This document shows, piece after piece, positions 35,549-43,866 of a stretch of DNA of 64,000 nt. Positions within the stretch are counted from its first letter, which is position 1. Each line of letters starts with the position of its first letter. The notes beneath the pieces were generated by a model. That model saw only the letters and a list, made by a program, of their open reading frames with translations, was not told where the DNA came from and made no database searches. The DNA is from Sinorhizobium saheli (lineage in GTDB: Bacteria > Pseudomonadota > Alphaproteobacteria > Rhizobiales > Rhizobiaceae): NCBI RefSeq assembly GCF_001651875.1, contig NZ_LNQB01000094.1:1-64000 (forward strand). The letters run 5' to 3'. Both the position numbers and the translations under genes were made by a program.

Positions 35549-36418
35549 ATGGCGGACGAGCACAAGCATGTTGACGAGGTCAGCGGCGTAGAGACCACAG
35601 GGCACGAATGGGACGGCATCCGGGAACTCAACAATCCGATGCCGCGCTGGTGGCTCTACAGCTTCTATGCGACTATTATCTGGGCGATTGGATATGCAAT
35701 CGCCTATCCTTCATGGCCGATGCTGACTGAGGCGACCAGGGGCGTGCTCGGCTATTCCAGCCGAGCTGAAGTCACTGCGGAGCTGTCCGACGCCAAGGCA
35801 GCGCAGGCCGGCAACGTAGAGCGCATCGCCTCCGACAAGATCGAGGACATCATGGCGGATCCGGAACTGAGGCAGTTCGCGATCTCGGCCGGCGCGTCCG
35901 CCTTCAAAGTGAACTGTGCGCAATGCCACGGCTCAGGCGCGGCCGGTGGCAAGGGGTTCCCGAACCTGAATGACGACGAGTGGCTCTGGGGCGGCAAGCC
36001 CGAGGAGATCTACCAAACGATCGCGCATGGCATCCGCCACGCGGGAGACGGCGAGACCCGCGTTTCGGAAATGCCGGCCTTCGGCGACATGTTGGCGCCC
36101 GAAGAGATCCGCGCGACCGCAGCCTATGTGGCGAGCCTTACCGGAACACCATCAAGCCCGGCGCTCGTGGAGCCGGGCAAGCAGGTCTTCGCCGATAATT
36201 GCGCCTCTTGCCATGGTGCGGATGCGAAGGGCAGCCGCGAATTCGGCGCGCCCAACCTCGCCGACGCGATCTGGCTGAAAGGCGAGGGTGAGCAGGCGAT
36301 CATAGACCAGATGCGATTGCCGAAGCATGGCGTCATGCCCGCCTGGCTGCAGCGCATCGGTGATCCGGTGGTGAAAGAGCTGGCGATCTTCGTCCATTCC
36401 CTGGGCGGCGGCGAATAG
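35549..36418 (+). CDS. fixP: cbb3 oxidase diheme cytochrome c subunit
   Basis: 289 residues. The N-terminal part holds GHEWDGIRELNNPMPRWWLY, the CcoP signature, then one membrane helix. Two heme c sites follow: CAQCH at 123-127 and CASCH at 218-222, each with a downstream Met ligand region (EMPAFGDM; HGVMPAW). It receives electrons from the bc1 complex. Last gene of fixNOQP. Confidence 0.97.
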   Translation: MADEHKHVDEVSGVETTGHEWDGIRELNNPMPRWWLYSFYATIIWAIGYAIAYPSWPMLTEATRGVLGYSSRAEVTAELSDAKAAQAGNVERIASDKIEDIMADPELRQFAISAGASAFKVNCAQCHGSGAAGGKGFPNLNDDEWLWGGKPEEIYQTIAHGIRHAGDGETRVSEMPAFGDMLAPEEIRATAAYVASLTGTPSSPALVEPGKQVFADNCASCHGADAKGSREFGAPNLADAIWLKGEGEQAIIDQMRLPKHGVMPAWLQRIGDPVVKELAIFVHSLGGGE

Positions 36419-36433
36419 CAAGCGCGAAATCCA

Positions 36434-36462
36434 GGCGGCCGCGCGAACGCAGTGCGGCCGCC
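36434..36462 (+). terminator. Hairpin after fixP
   Basis: GGCGGCCGC (36434-36442) and GCGGCCGCC (36454-36462) form a perfect 9-bp stem with an 11-nt loop, 15 bp after the fixP stop. There is no T run, so it may attenuate or protect the message rather than terminate fully. Confidence 0.5.
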
Positions 36463-36586
36463 GGAGCAAAACGGCGATTCGAAACGACCGCCGCGATAGT
36501 TCGATCCATTCAAATGGTCTGACACACGGTCGAGCTATTTCGGAGAGGGTCGCTCTCACTGCCGGTGGCGGCGCCCCCCCGCCAAC

Positions 36587-36600
36587 TTGACGCAGATCAA
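36587..36600 (+). promoter_or_regulatory. FixK/FNR box of fixGHIS
   Basis: TTGACGCAGATCAA (TTGAC-N4-ATCAA), 66 bp before the fixG start; one half-site is the common TTGAC variant. Confidence 0.85.
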
Positions 36601-36665
36601 GGCGCGCAACCGCCACATGGCGCAAAACCGCGTCTGAGAATCGAATTCTAATCGGGACTGTCCAA

Positions 36666-38234
36666 ATGCTTCACCAGCCCGCCCATAAAGCTGGCTCCGT
36701 CGAGCGGCTCGAAGCCGAGCCCGTCAATGCCGCGCGTCAACGCAGGCCGCTCTACGAGAAGCGGCGGAAGATTTTCCCCAAACGAGCCGAGGGCCGCTTC
36801 CGCCGGTTCAAATGGCTGGTGATGCTGGTGACGCTCAGCATCTACTATCTGACGCCCTGGATCCGATGGGACCGAGGTGCGCATGCGCCCGACCAGGCTG
36901 TTCTGATCGATCTAGGGGCGCGGCGGTTCTATTTCTTCTTTATCGAGATCTGGCCGCAGGAGTTCTTTTTCGTCGCCGGGCTTCTCGTCATGGCGGGCTT
37001 CGGCCTCTTTCTGGTAACCTCGGCGGTCGGGCGCGCGTGGTGCGGCTACGCCTGTCCGCAAACGGTCTGGGTAGATCTCTTTCTGGTAATTGAGCGCTTC
37101 ATCGAGGGCGACCGCAATGCGCGCATGCGCCTCGATGCCGGGCCATGGACGCTCGACAAGATTCGCAAGCGGGTTGCCAAGCATTCGATCTGGCTGGTGA
37201 TCGGCGTTGTGACGGGCGGCGCCTGGATATTCTACTTCGCCGACGCTCCCACGCTCCTCAAGAGCTTCGTCGCTCTTCAGGCGGCGCCGGCGGCCTACAT
37301 GACCGTGGCGACCCTTACCGCCACCACCTACGTGTTTGGCGGTCTCATGCGCGAGCAGGTCTGCACCTATATGTGCCCCTGGCCGCGCATACAGGCTGCG
37401 ATGCTCGATGAAAACTCGCTGGTCGTCACCTATAAGGACTGGCGCGGCGAGACCCGTTCACGGCATGCCAAGAAGGCCGCCGCAGCCGGCGAGGCGGTCG
37501 GCGACTGCGTCGACTGCAATGCCTGCGTTGCGGTTTGTCCGATGGGGATCGATATCCGTGACGGCCAGCAACTTGAATGCATCACCTGTGCGCTCTGCAT
37601 CGATGCCTGCGACGGCGTCATGGACAAGCTCGGCCGCGAACGCGGTTTGATCTCCTATGCGACCCTCAGCGACTATGCCGCCAACATGGCTCTTGCCACT
37701 AATGGTGGTGCGACTGCGATCGACACCCGGCGCGTGCGCGGCGCCAACGGCGCCTTCGTTGACGGCATCAGGCATTTCGATTGGCGGATCATCTTCCGCC
37801 CGCGTGTCCTTGTCTATTTCGGCATCTGGGTGCTCGTTGGCCTCGGCCTGCTCTACGCGCTCGTCTCACGCGACAGGCTGGAGTTGAACGTTCTGCATGA
37901 TCGCAATCCGCAATATGTGGTCGAGTCCGACGGATCCGTCCGCAACGGCTACATGATCAAGCTGCTCAATATGATCCCCGAGCAGCGGCGCATTACGCTC
38001 ACGCTCGAAGGGATGCCGTCGGCGCAGATGCGGATTGCAGGCCAGGGCGACGGTCGCAGCTTTCTAGTTGCCATCGATCCGGACAAGGTCACGTCGCTCA
38101 AGGTGTTCGTCACAATACCGAAAGCAAAGCTTCCGGAGGCCGAGCAAGGCTTCTCTTTCAAAGCCGAAGACCCCTCCAGCCACGAGCGAGATGTCTACCG
38201 CGCGAATTTCAATCAACCCGCAGCAGCAAAGTGA
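36666..38234 (+). CDS. fixG: FixG, ferredoxin-like membrane protein for cbb3/Cu assembly
   Basis: 522 residues, CcoG family. It has several membrane helices, a polyferredoxin region with CGYACPQTVW and CTYMCPWPRIQ, and two 4Fe-4S motifs, CVDCNACVAVCPMGID and CITCALCIDACDGVMD. The C-terminal half is an Ig-like periplasmic domain. In other bacteria CcoG reduces copper for cbb3 assembly. It heads the fixGHIS operon. Confidence 0.95.
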   Translation: MLHQPAHKAGSVERLEAEPVNAARQRRPLYEKRRKIFPKRAEGRFRRFKWLVMLVTLSIYYLTPWIRWDRGAHAPDQAVLIDLGARRFYFFFIEIWPQEFFFVAGLLVMAGFGLFLVTSAVGRAWCGYACPQTVWVDLFLVIERFIEGDRNARMRLDAGPWTLDKIRKRVAKHSIWLVIGVVTGGAWIFYFADAPTLLKSFVALQAAPAAYMTVATLTATTYVFGGLMREQVCTYMCPWPRIQAAMLDENSLVVTYKDWRGETRSRHAKKAAAAGEAVGDCVDCNACVAVCPMGIDIRDGQQLECITCALCIDACDGVMDKLGRERGLISYATLSDYAANMALATNGGATAIDTRRVRGANGAFVDGIRHFDWRIIFRPRVLVYFGIWVLVGLGLLYALVSRDRLELNVLHDRNPQYVVESDGSVRNGYMIKLLNMIPEQRRITLTLEGMPSAQMRIAGQGDGRSFLVAIDPDKVTSLKVFVTIPKAKLPEAEQGFSFKAEDPSSHERDVYRANFNQPAAAK

Positions 38235-38240
38235 GCCGCT

Positions 38241-38732
38241 ATGATCAGCCAACACAGTGAACCGCGTCGCTTCACCGGATGGCATATGGTGGCGGTGATG
38301 GCGCTGTTCTTCGGCACCATCATTTCCGTGAACTTCGTCATGGCCTGGAATGCCAGCCGAAGCTGGAGCGGCCTCGTCGTCGAGAACGCCTACGTCGCCA
38401 GCCAGCAGTTCAATGGCAAGGTGGCCGAGACACGCGCCTTTGCGGCTAGCGGCATCAAGGGCGAGCTCACGGCCGAGAACGGTCTCCGCTACGTATTGAC
38501 CCGCGGGGGGGAGCCGGAGCAGGCGGTCGATCAGGTTGTCGCAGTGCTCAAGCGGCCCGTCGAGGCTCATGAGGATGTTCGCGTCGAGCTCGTTCGCGAC
38601 GGTGAGGGTGTGTTCGTTTCCACGCAGGTGCTCAAACCGGGGCAGTGGATCGCGGACGTGACGTCGAAGGCGGGCGGAGCGCTCGTCTACCGTCAGGCCA
38701 TTCGTTTCATCGTAGCGGGAGAGGGCCAATGA
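38241..38732 (+). CDS. fixH: FixH, cbb3 maturation membrane protein
   Basis: 163 residues. It has one N-terminal membrane helix (HMVAVMALFFGTIISVNFVM followed by AWNASRSWSGLVVENAYVAS) and a periplasmic domain, the FixH family layout. It works with FixI in copper delivery to the oxidase. The stop overlaps the fixI start. Confidence 0.93.
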   Translation: MISQHSEPRRFTGWHMVAVMALFFGTIISVNFVMAWNASRSWSGLVVENAYVASQQFNGKVAETRAFAASGIKGELTAENGLRYVLTRGGEPEQAVDQVVAVLKRPVEAHEDVRVELVRDGEGVFVSTQVLKPGQWIADVTSKAGGALVYRQAIRFIVAGEGQ

Positions 38733-41014
38733 GCTGCTGTGCCACGGCCGTCGGCGCCACCCTTGTTGCCGAAGCGGCGGGGCAGGGGCTGCCCCCTTCC
38801 GAGGAGCTTTGGCTCGCAAGCCGGGCGCTTGGCAACGGTTTGCGCCAGACGGATCTCAGCGTGCCGGGCGTTCACTGCGGCGCATGCATCACAACGCTCG
38901 AGACGGCGTTGCGGGCGAGACCCGAAGTCGAGCTGGCGCGCGTCAATCTTTCCTCCCGACGCGTTTCGATCATTTGGCAGGAGGAAGTTGCCGGCAAACG
39001 CAGCGATCCGCGAGAACTCGTGCGCGCCATCGGCGAGCGCGGCTACGAGGCGCATCTCTTCACCCCTGGCGAGGAAGAGGGCGATGTCCTCCTGACGCAG
39101 TTGATCCGTGCGGTCGCAGTTTCGGGCTTTGCTGCGGCCAATATCATGCTGCTTTCCGTATCCGTCTGGTCGGGCGCAAACGCGGCAACACGCGATCTCT
39201 TTCATTGGATTTCAGCCATGATCGCGGGGCCGGCGCTGATCTACGCGGGCCGCTTTTTCTATCAGTCCGCCTGGAATGCGCTGCGTCATGGACGGACCAA
39301 CATGGATGTGCCAATCGCCCTTGCGGTCACACTCTCCTATGGCATGTCGCTCTACGAGACGATTGGCCATGGAGAGCATGCCTGGTTCGACGCGTCCGTC
39401 ACTCTTCTGTTCTTCTTGCTCATCGGTCGGACGCTCGACCATATGATGCGCGGCCGCGCCCGTTCCGCGATCAGCGGCCTCGCGCGGCTGTCGCCGCGTG
39501 GCGCGACGATCCTCAACTCCGACGGTTCGCGCGAATACCGCGCCACAAGCGAGATCGAGGCTGGCGAGCGCCTGATGATCGCTGCCGGCGAGCGAATACC
39601 GGTCGACGGACGCGTGGTTTCGGGCACCAGTGATCTCGACCGCGCCGTCGTTAACGGGGAGAGCGCGCCGGTCTCGGTCGGCGCCGGCGATACCGTCGAG
39701 GCCGGTACTCTCAACCTTACAGGCCCGCTGGTGCTCGAGGCGACCGCGAGCGCACGCAATTCCTTCCTGGCCGAGATCATGGCGCTGATGGAGGCGGCCG
39801 AAGGTGGACGAGCCCGCTATCGCCGAATTGCCGACCGTGCCGCGAGATATTATTCGCCGGTTGTCCATCTGCTTGCCCTTTTGACCTTCATTGGCTGGAT
39901 GATCATCGAAGGGGATGTCCGCCATGCGATGCTGATCGCCGTTGCGGTCCTCATCATTACATGCCCCTGTGCTCTTGGGCTTGCAGTGCCTGTTGTTCAG
40001 GTGGTTGCGGCCGGGCGGCTCTTTCAGGGCGGAGTCATGGTCAAGGACGGCTCTGCCATCGAGCGGATCGCCGAAATCGACGCGGTGCTGCTCGACAAGA
40101 CCGGGACGCTGACTGTCGGCAGGCCGCAACTGGTGAACGCGGCGGAGATTGCGCCCGATGCCCTCGCCATGGCCGCTGCGCTTGCCGTGCACTCGAGGCA
40201 CCCGATCGCAACGGCGATCCAGGACGCCGCAGCGCGAGTGTCGCCGCTCGAGGCCGAGATCCGGGAGATTCCCGGCGCGGGGATCGAGGCTAAGACGTCG
40301 GGCGGTGTTTACCGGCTCGGCAGCCGGAACTTTGCGACTGGTGAGCCGGGTTCAGGAAGCGGGCAATCGGAGGCGGTCCTCTCTCTTGATCGGCGAGAGC
40401 TTGCATGCTTTCGCTTCGAGGATCGTCTCCGTCCGGCAACCGCGCGCGCGATAGACCAAATCGGCGAAATGGGACTGACGGTCGGAATATTGTCCGGCGA
40501 CCGCAAGTCGGTCGTACAGGCACTCGCGAAGCAATTGGAGATCACAAACTGGAAGGGCGAATTGTCGCCTCGCGACAAGGTCCAAATCTGCGCTGACGCC
40601 TCTGACAGCGGTCGCAGGGCACTGATGGTCGGCGACGGCATCAATGACGCGCCGGCGTTGCGTGCGGCTCATGTTTCGATGGCGCCGGCGACTGCGGCCG
40701 ACGTGGGCCGGCAGGCGGCGGATTTCGTGTTCATGCATCAGCCGTTGATCGCCGTCCCCTTCGCGATCGAGACGTCGCGCCGGGCGGGCCGATTGATCCG
40801 CCAGAATTTCGCGCTGGCAATCGCCTACAACCTGATCGCAGTGCCGATTGCGATCCTCGGCTATGCCACGCCGCTCGTCGCGGCGATCGCGATGTCCACT
40901 TCATCGCTGATCGTTGTCGCCAATGCCTTGCGTCTGGCGGGAACTGACTCAGCAAATGCATTTGGCGGCAGGGAGCCGAGTCCGGTACCGCAGCCGTCAG
41001 GGGGCGAACGATGA
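38729..41014 (+). CDS. fixI: FixI, P-type copper ATPase
   Basis: 761 residues from ATG 38729, overlapping the fixH stop as ATGA. P1B ATPase layout: N-terminal HMA domain with GVHCGAC, membrane helices, TGES-like VNGESAP, the CPC metal site in TCPCALGLAVP, the phosphorylation motif DKTGTLT, SRHPIATA, GDGINDAPAL and final helices. The extra N-terminal CC (MSCCATA) may also bind copper. It moves copper for CuB insertion into FixN. Confidence 0.96.
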   Translation: MSCCATAVGATLVAEAAGQGLPPSEELWLASRALGNGLRQTDLSVPGVHCGACITTLETALRARPEVELARVNLSSRRVSIIWQEEVAGKRSDPRELVRAIGERGYEAHLFTPGEEEGDVLLTQLIRAVAVSGFAAANIMLLSVSVWSGANAATRDLFHWISAMIAGPALIYAGRFFYQSAWNALRHGRTNMDVPIALAVTLSYGMSLYETIGHGEHAWFDASVTLLFFLLIGRTLDHMMRGRARSAISGLARLSPRGATILNSDGSREYRATSEIEAGERLMIAAGERIPVDGRVVSGTSDLDRAVVNGESAPVSVGAGDTVEAGTLNLTGPLVLEATASARNSFLAEIMALMEAAEGGRARYRRIADRAARYYSPVVHLLALLTFIGWMIIEGDVRHAMLIAVAVLIITCPCALGLAVPVVQVVAAGRLFQGGVMVKDGSAIERIAEIDAVLLDKTGTLTVGRPQLVNAAEIAPDALAMAAALAVHSRHPIATAIQDAAARVSPLEAEIREIPGAGIEAKTSGGVYRLGSRNFATGEPGSGSGQSEAVLSLDRRELACFRFEDRLRPATARAIDQIGEMGLTVGILSGDRKSVVQALAKQLEITNWKGELSPRDKVQICADASDSGRRALMVGDGINDAPALRAAHVSMAPATAADVGRQAADFVFMHQPLIAVPFAIETSRRAGRLIRQNFALAIAYNLIAVPIAILGYATPLVAAIAMSTSSLIVVANALRLAGTDSANAFGGREPSPVPQPSGGER

Positions 41015-41166
41015 ATACGCTCGTCTATCTCATTCCCATCGCATTGGTTCTCGGCGGCCTCGGGCTCGTCGCGTTCCTCTGGGCGCTGAAGAGCGGCCAA
41101 TATGAAGATCTGGAAGGTGCTTCCTGGCGCGTCCTCGACGAGGACGATGGCAGACCGCAAACCTGA
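41011..41166 (+). CDS. fixS: FixS, small cbb3 maturation protein
   Basis: 51 residues: one membrane helix (LVYLIPIALVLGGLGLVAFL then WALKSGQYEDLEG), the standard CcoS motif with the conserved SGQYEDLEG. ATG 41011 overlaps the fixI stop as ATGA. Needed for cofactor insertion into the oxidase. Confidence 0.94.
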   Translation: MNTLVYLIPIALVLGGLGLVAFLWALKSGQYEDLEGASWRVLDEDDGRPQT

Positions 41167-41180
41167 CGGCATTCACTTGT

Positions 41181-41194
41181 TTGACCGGTGTCAA
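41181..41194 (+). promoter_or_regulatory. FixK/FNR box upstream of the Crp/FNR gene
   Basis: TTGACCGGTGTCAA (TTGAC-N4-GTCAA), a perfect palindrome 56 bp before the ATG at 41250. This places the regulator under FixK or its own control. Confidence 0.85.
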
Positions 41195-41249
41195 CAACCC
41201 TTGCCGTCCAGAAGGCTAGACTGACGTGATCTCTGTTGAGGCTTATGCA

Positions 41250-41924
41250 ATGAACACGCTGCAATTGACTTCTAGGGAGAGGGCCACCCTCATCCGCTCC
41301 CGCTTCTTCGCGCGGCTGCCGCAGTCCACTGTCGAGGACGTTCTCAAGAGTGCGTCGGTGTCTGCATACGAAGAGCGTGACGTCCTGTTCCGGCAGGACG
41401 AAAATGTCGACGATGTTTTCTTGGTGCTTTCCGGGCTGGTTCGGCTTTGTCGCATGGGAAAGGACGGGCGCGAAGCGGATGTGGCTTTATTCCCGGAAGG
41501 TGAGATGTTTGCAGAGACTGCGATGTTTCTAAAGCAACGCGCGACGGCGAGCGCGGTTGCTGCCGAAAGATCGGTCATTGTCCGCCTGAACGGCGGCAAG
41601 CTTCAACAGCTTGCTGCGACGGATCACGAAGTTGCGCAGGCGTTGATCGAGCACCTCTGCTACCGCGGCAAGATGACGGAAGATTTACTCGCAGAAGATC
41701 GCTTGCTCACCGCCACGCAACGCGTCGCGAACTTCATTCTCAGTCATTGTCCCAAGGACTCGACTAGTTTCCGCCTGCCTTTTCAGAAGAATGTCCTCGC
41801 GGGCAAGCTCGGCCTCGCTCCGGAAGCCCTCTCCCGCGCCTTTTCGACGCTACGCCAGTCGGGAGTGATGGTAAGGGGTCGACTGATTGAGATCCACGAC
41901 CGGCCCGCGCTCGAACGGTTCTGA
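41250..41924 (+). CDS. Crp/FNR-family regulator (SMa1207-like)
   Basis: 224 residues from ATG 41250; a GTG at 41226 would add eight non-conserved residues. cNMP-like domain (VLFRQDENVDDVFLVLSGLV, ALFPEGEMFAETAMFL) and C-terminal HTH (LAGKLGLAPEALSRAFSTLR). No N-terminal FNR-type cysteine cluster, so it is not a direct FNR-type oxygen sensor; DNR/NnrR-like sensing of NO is possible. It follows fixS as the related gene SMa1207 does on pSymA. The signal is unknown. Confidence 0.88.
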   Translation: MNTLQLTSRERATLIRSRFFARLPQSTVEDVLKSASVSAYEERDVLFRQDENVDDVFLVLSGLVRLCRMGKDGREADVALFPEGEMFAETAMFLKQRATASAVAAERSVIVRLNGGKLQQLAATDHEVAQALIEHLCYRGKMTEDLLAEDRLLTATQRVANFILSHCPKDSTSFRLPFQKNVLAGKLGLAPEALSRAFSTLRQSGVMVRGRLIEIHDRPALERF

Positions 41925-41974
41925 CTGGCGGTTGGATCTGGCTGTGAGCCGCTGTTGGAACGTTAGGAGCATGG

Positions 41975-41988
41975 TTGACTTGCATCAA
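41975..41988 (+). promoter_or_regulatory. Orphan FixK/FNR box
   Basis: TTGACTTGCATCAA (TTGAC-N4-ATCAA). Twenty-eight bp downstream an ATG (42016) opens only 13 codons (MSSVLPEFRISPR) before a stop, so the box now drives no intact gene. The original target seems to have been deleted or replaced. Confidence 0.7.
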
Positions 41989-42059
41989 AGCTATACGAGG
42001 TATCGGAGGATAGACATGTCTTCGGTTCTACCTGAATTTCGAATTTCGCCTCGATGATC

Positions 42060-42447
42060 ACTTCGTTCTCTCCACTCTCCTGATCCTGCGATCCTGCTGA
42101 AGCCAGGGCCGACGAATACCGTCCTGGCCACATGCGGAGCGTCGCTTGGCATTCGACGGGCTGCGATTATGCCTCTCGCGGAGGTGATGGGTTATGTTCT
42201 GGCTGTATCGTTCTGCGTCGCCGTGGCCGACTGCATCCAGGCAAACATGATTGCATCCGCCACAAAAAAGTTGCTGGCGGCGGGCCGGTTGCTTTATTCG
42301 GCCGTCCGGCTTTGGAGCATTCCATTCATGGCGAGTGCGAAGTCGGTCCGACAATTGTTCGTTCGCGTATTGCTAACCACCATGGTAAACTCGCACCGAC
42401 CGCCTCGTACGACCATGCCGGGTCAGTTCCGATTCGAACGCACGTGA
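42060..42447 (+). pseudogene. LysE/RhtB-family exporter, degraded
   Basis: The family signature LKPGPTNTVLATCGASLGIR and RAAIMPLAEVMGYVLAVS is clear from about 42097, and a later piece (VRLWSIPF, VRVLLTTMVNS) is LysE-like. Upstream, the expected N-terminus (DHFVLSTLLIL) is in another frame, so a frameshift lies near 42085-42100. The C-terminal half is missing; the frame ends after 92 codons from ATG 42169. It could not work as an amino acid exporter. Confidence 0.65.
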
Positions 42448-42463
42448 CGCAGCGAAACAGCAC

Positions 42464-43060
42464 TTAATTGCGCGCGAATTCCAGCAGCGGCCCGATGTCA
42501 TAATTGTCCGCTGCGCGTAGTGCTGCGACGTAGCGTGCGCGCAGTTCACCGACGTCGGCTAGACTACCGCCGCCCCAACTGAAAGGCTCTCCTCCAAGGC
42601 GCTGAATCAGAAGATCAGCCGCGAGTCGCGCGTGCCGACCGTTTCCATTCGGAAACGGGTGAATACCGACCAGCCGATGGTGGAACCGGATCGCGATCTC
42701 CTCCGGCGGAAAAGTTTCATGCTCGATCCAATAGCGGGTGTCGCCCAATAGACTCGTGAGCTCCATTCCGATGCGGTAGGCCTGAGCTCCAATGTTGCGC
42801 TCCGTCATCCGGAACGTACCGGCCCATCGCCAAACGTCGCCAAACATTCGCTTATGCAGTGTCCGCATGAAGTCTTCAGTGAGCATCTGCTCAAGGGGCA
42901 AACGCCGGCGGCCGCGCGCCCAGGTCGCACCCTCGACGATGTTTTCCTGCTCGGCCTCGTTGAGGTCGCTGCGGTGGGTGATCCAGGTTTGTAGTAGGCC
43001 CTCTCGCTCGTGCGGCTCAAGCGGCGTTGCGTCATCAGGCTCTTGGAAGAGATCCGTCAT
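42464..43060 (-). CDS. Fic-domain protein, 'mobile mystery protein B'
   Basis: 198 residues with the complete Fic motif HPFPNGNGRHAR at 134-145, so the catalytic His and phosphate-binding residues are intact and AMP transfer is likely. An ENIVEG segment (39-44) resembles the inhibitory helix motif but lacks its Ser/Thr. It overlaps the HTH partner by 4 bp (ATGA). The pair matches the two-gene 'mobile mystery' cassette known from scattered mobile contexts, with toxin-antitoxin behaviour suspected. Confidence 0.85.
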   Translation of the reverse strand: MTDLFQEPDDATPLEPHEREGLLQTWITHRSDLNEAEQENIVEGATWARGRRRLPLEQMLTEDFMRTLHKRMFGDVWRWAGTFRMTERNIGAQAYRIGMELTSLLGDTRYWIEHETFPPEEIAIRFHHRLVGIHPFPNGNGRHARLAADLLIQRLGGEPFSWGGGSLADVGELRARYVAALRAADNYDIGPLLEFARN

Positions 43061-43518
43061 GTTTCGTTCCAGAGATCGCGTTCAGAGAGCTTGTCGCGAA
43101 TGTAGGCTTGGACGCGAGCTTCGAAATCTGCATTCTCCGTCCCTTGAGCTTCCAACCGCATCGTGTGCGCGACGCGCTGCAGCTCGCGTATAGCGATCTT
43201 GCGTGCCCGAGCCTCGACGACAGCTTGAAGCGAGCTGTTTGGAACGAGGGCGTAGACAAGCGTGCAATCGAGAGCCTCGGCGGCCCGGCGCAGCGTATTG
43301 AGCTGGATCGTCCCTGCTGCTTCTGACTTCTCAATCGATTCGATGGTTTGGGGCCGAACGCCGATGCGCGCACCGAGCTGCGCACCCGTCATGCCGAGAG
43401 CGTCGCGCAGAGCGCGTACCCATCCCTTCGGGGGCGCCCTGAACCGATCAATGGGCTGTAGCGCCTGAAGCCTTTCGTCGAGGCGCAGGCGGGCTCTCTT
43501 GTGAGTATCGCTCTTCAT
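43057..43518 (-). CDS. HTH regulator, 'mobile mystery protein A'
   Basis: 153 residues from ATG 43518 (GAGAG upstream). An XRE-type HTH is seen at GWVRALRDALGMTGAQLGAR and IGVRPQTIESIEKSEAAGTI, and the family start ARLRLDERLQAL is present. It precedes and overlaps the Fic gene, so it probably represses the pair and may act as antitoxin. The four palindromes just upstream are its likely operators. Confidence 0.85.
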   Translation of the reverse strand: MKSDTHKRARLRLDERLQALQPIDRFRAPPKGWVRALRDALGMTGAQLGARIGVRPQTIESIEKSEAAGTIQLNTLRRAAEALDCTLVYALVPNSSLQAVVEARARKIAIRELQRVAHTMRLEAQGTENADFEARVQAYIRDKLSERDLWNET

Positions 43519-43525
43519 AGAACTC

Positions 43526-43638
43526 TCAGACTGTAGCGTGATTTCGAGCATCACGATATCAGCCTACAGGCTGAACTTCAACATACTGCTTTCAGGTTAC
43601 AACCTGATTACGGGGTGCAGTATCAGCCTGTGGTCTGA
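43526..43638 (-). promoter_or_regulatory. Four-copy palindromic operator array and promoter of the HTH-Fic pair
   Basis: Four copies of a 16-bp palindrome, consensus TCAGCCT-AC-AGGCTGA, start at 43526, 43559, 43592 and 43623 (spacing 33, 33 and 31 bp, about three helical turns). Copies 2 and 3 are perfect (TCAGCCTACAGGCTGA, TCAGGTTACAACCTGA); 1 and 4 are imperfect. On the minus strand TTGAAG (43581-43576) and TATCGT (43558-43553) form a promoter whose 17-bp spacer is almost exactly copy 2. This strongly suggests cooperative autorepression. Between 43639 and 43866 I see no gene. Confidence 0.75.
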
Positions 43639-43866
43639 TCGCAAGGGTAAGTTCAGCTGAAAAACAACGACGGGTCCACGGTTCGATTCCCTTCAACTGC
43701 GCCGGACGTCCAAATGACGGGGCCTCAGGTTCCGCTCCCTTCAAGGCGAGGGATCGAAAACTCACCCTCGGAGGGCCGCAAAGGGATGGAAAGCGGAGTT
43801 CAGGCCCCGCTCGCTCTGGTTTGAACTCAGTTGCGGATTAATTAAGGGTGCAGTTGTCGTATCAGG

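Noticed and set aside
43676-43710. GGTTCGATTCCC sequence resembling a tRNA T-arm and 3' end
   Set aside because: The flanking bases do not form the T stem, and no D arm, anticodon arm or 5' acceptor strand is found upstream. Not a tRNA gene; an attachment-site relic cannot be shown.
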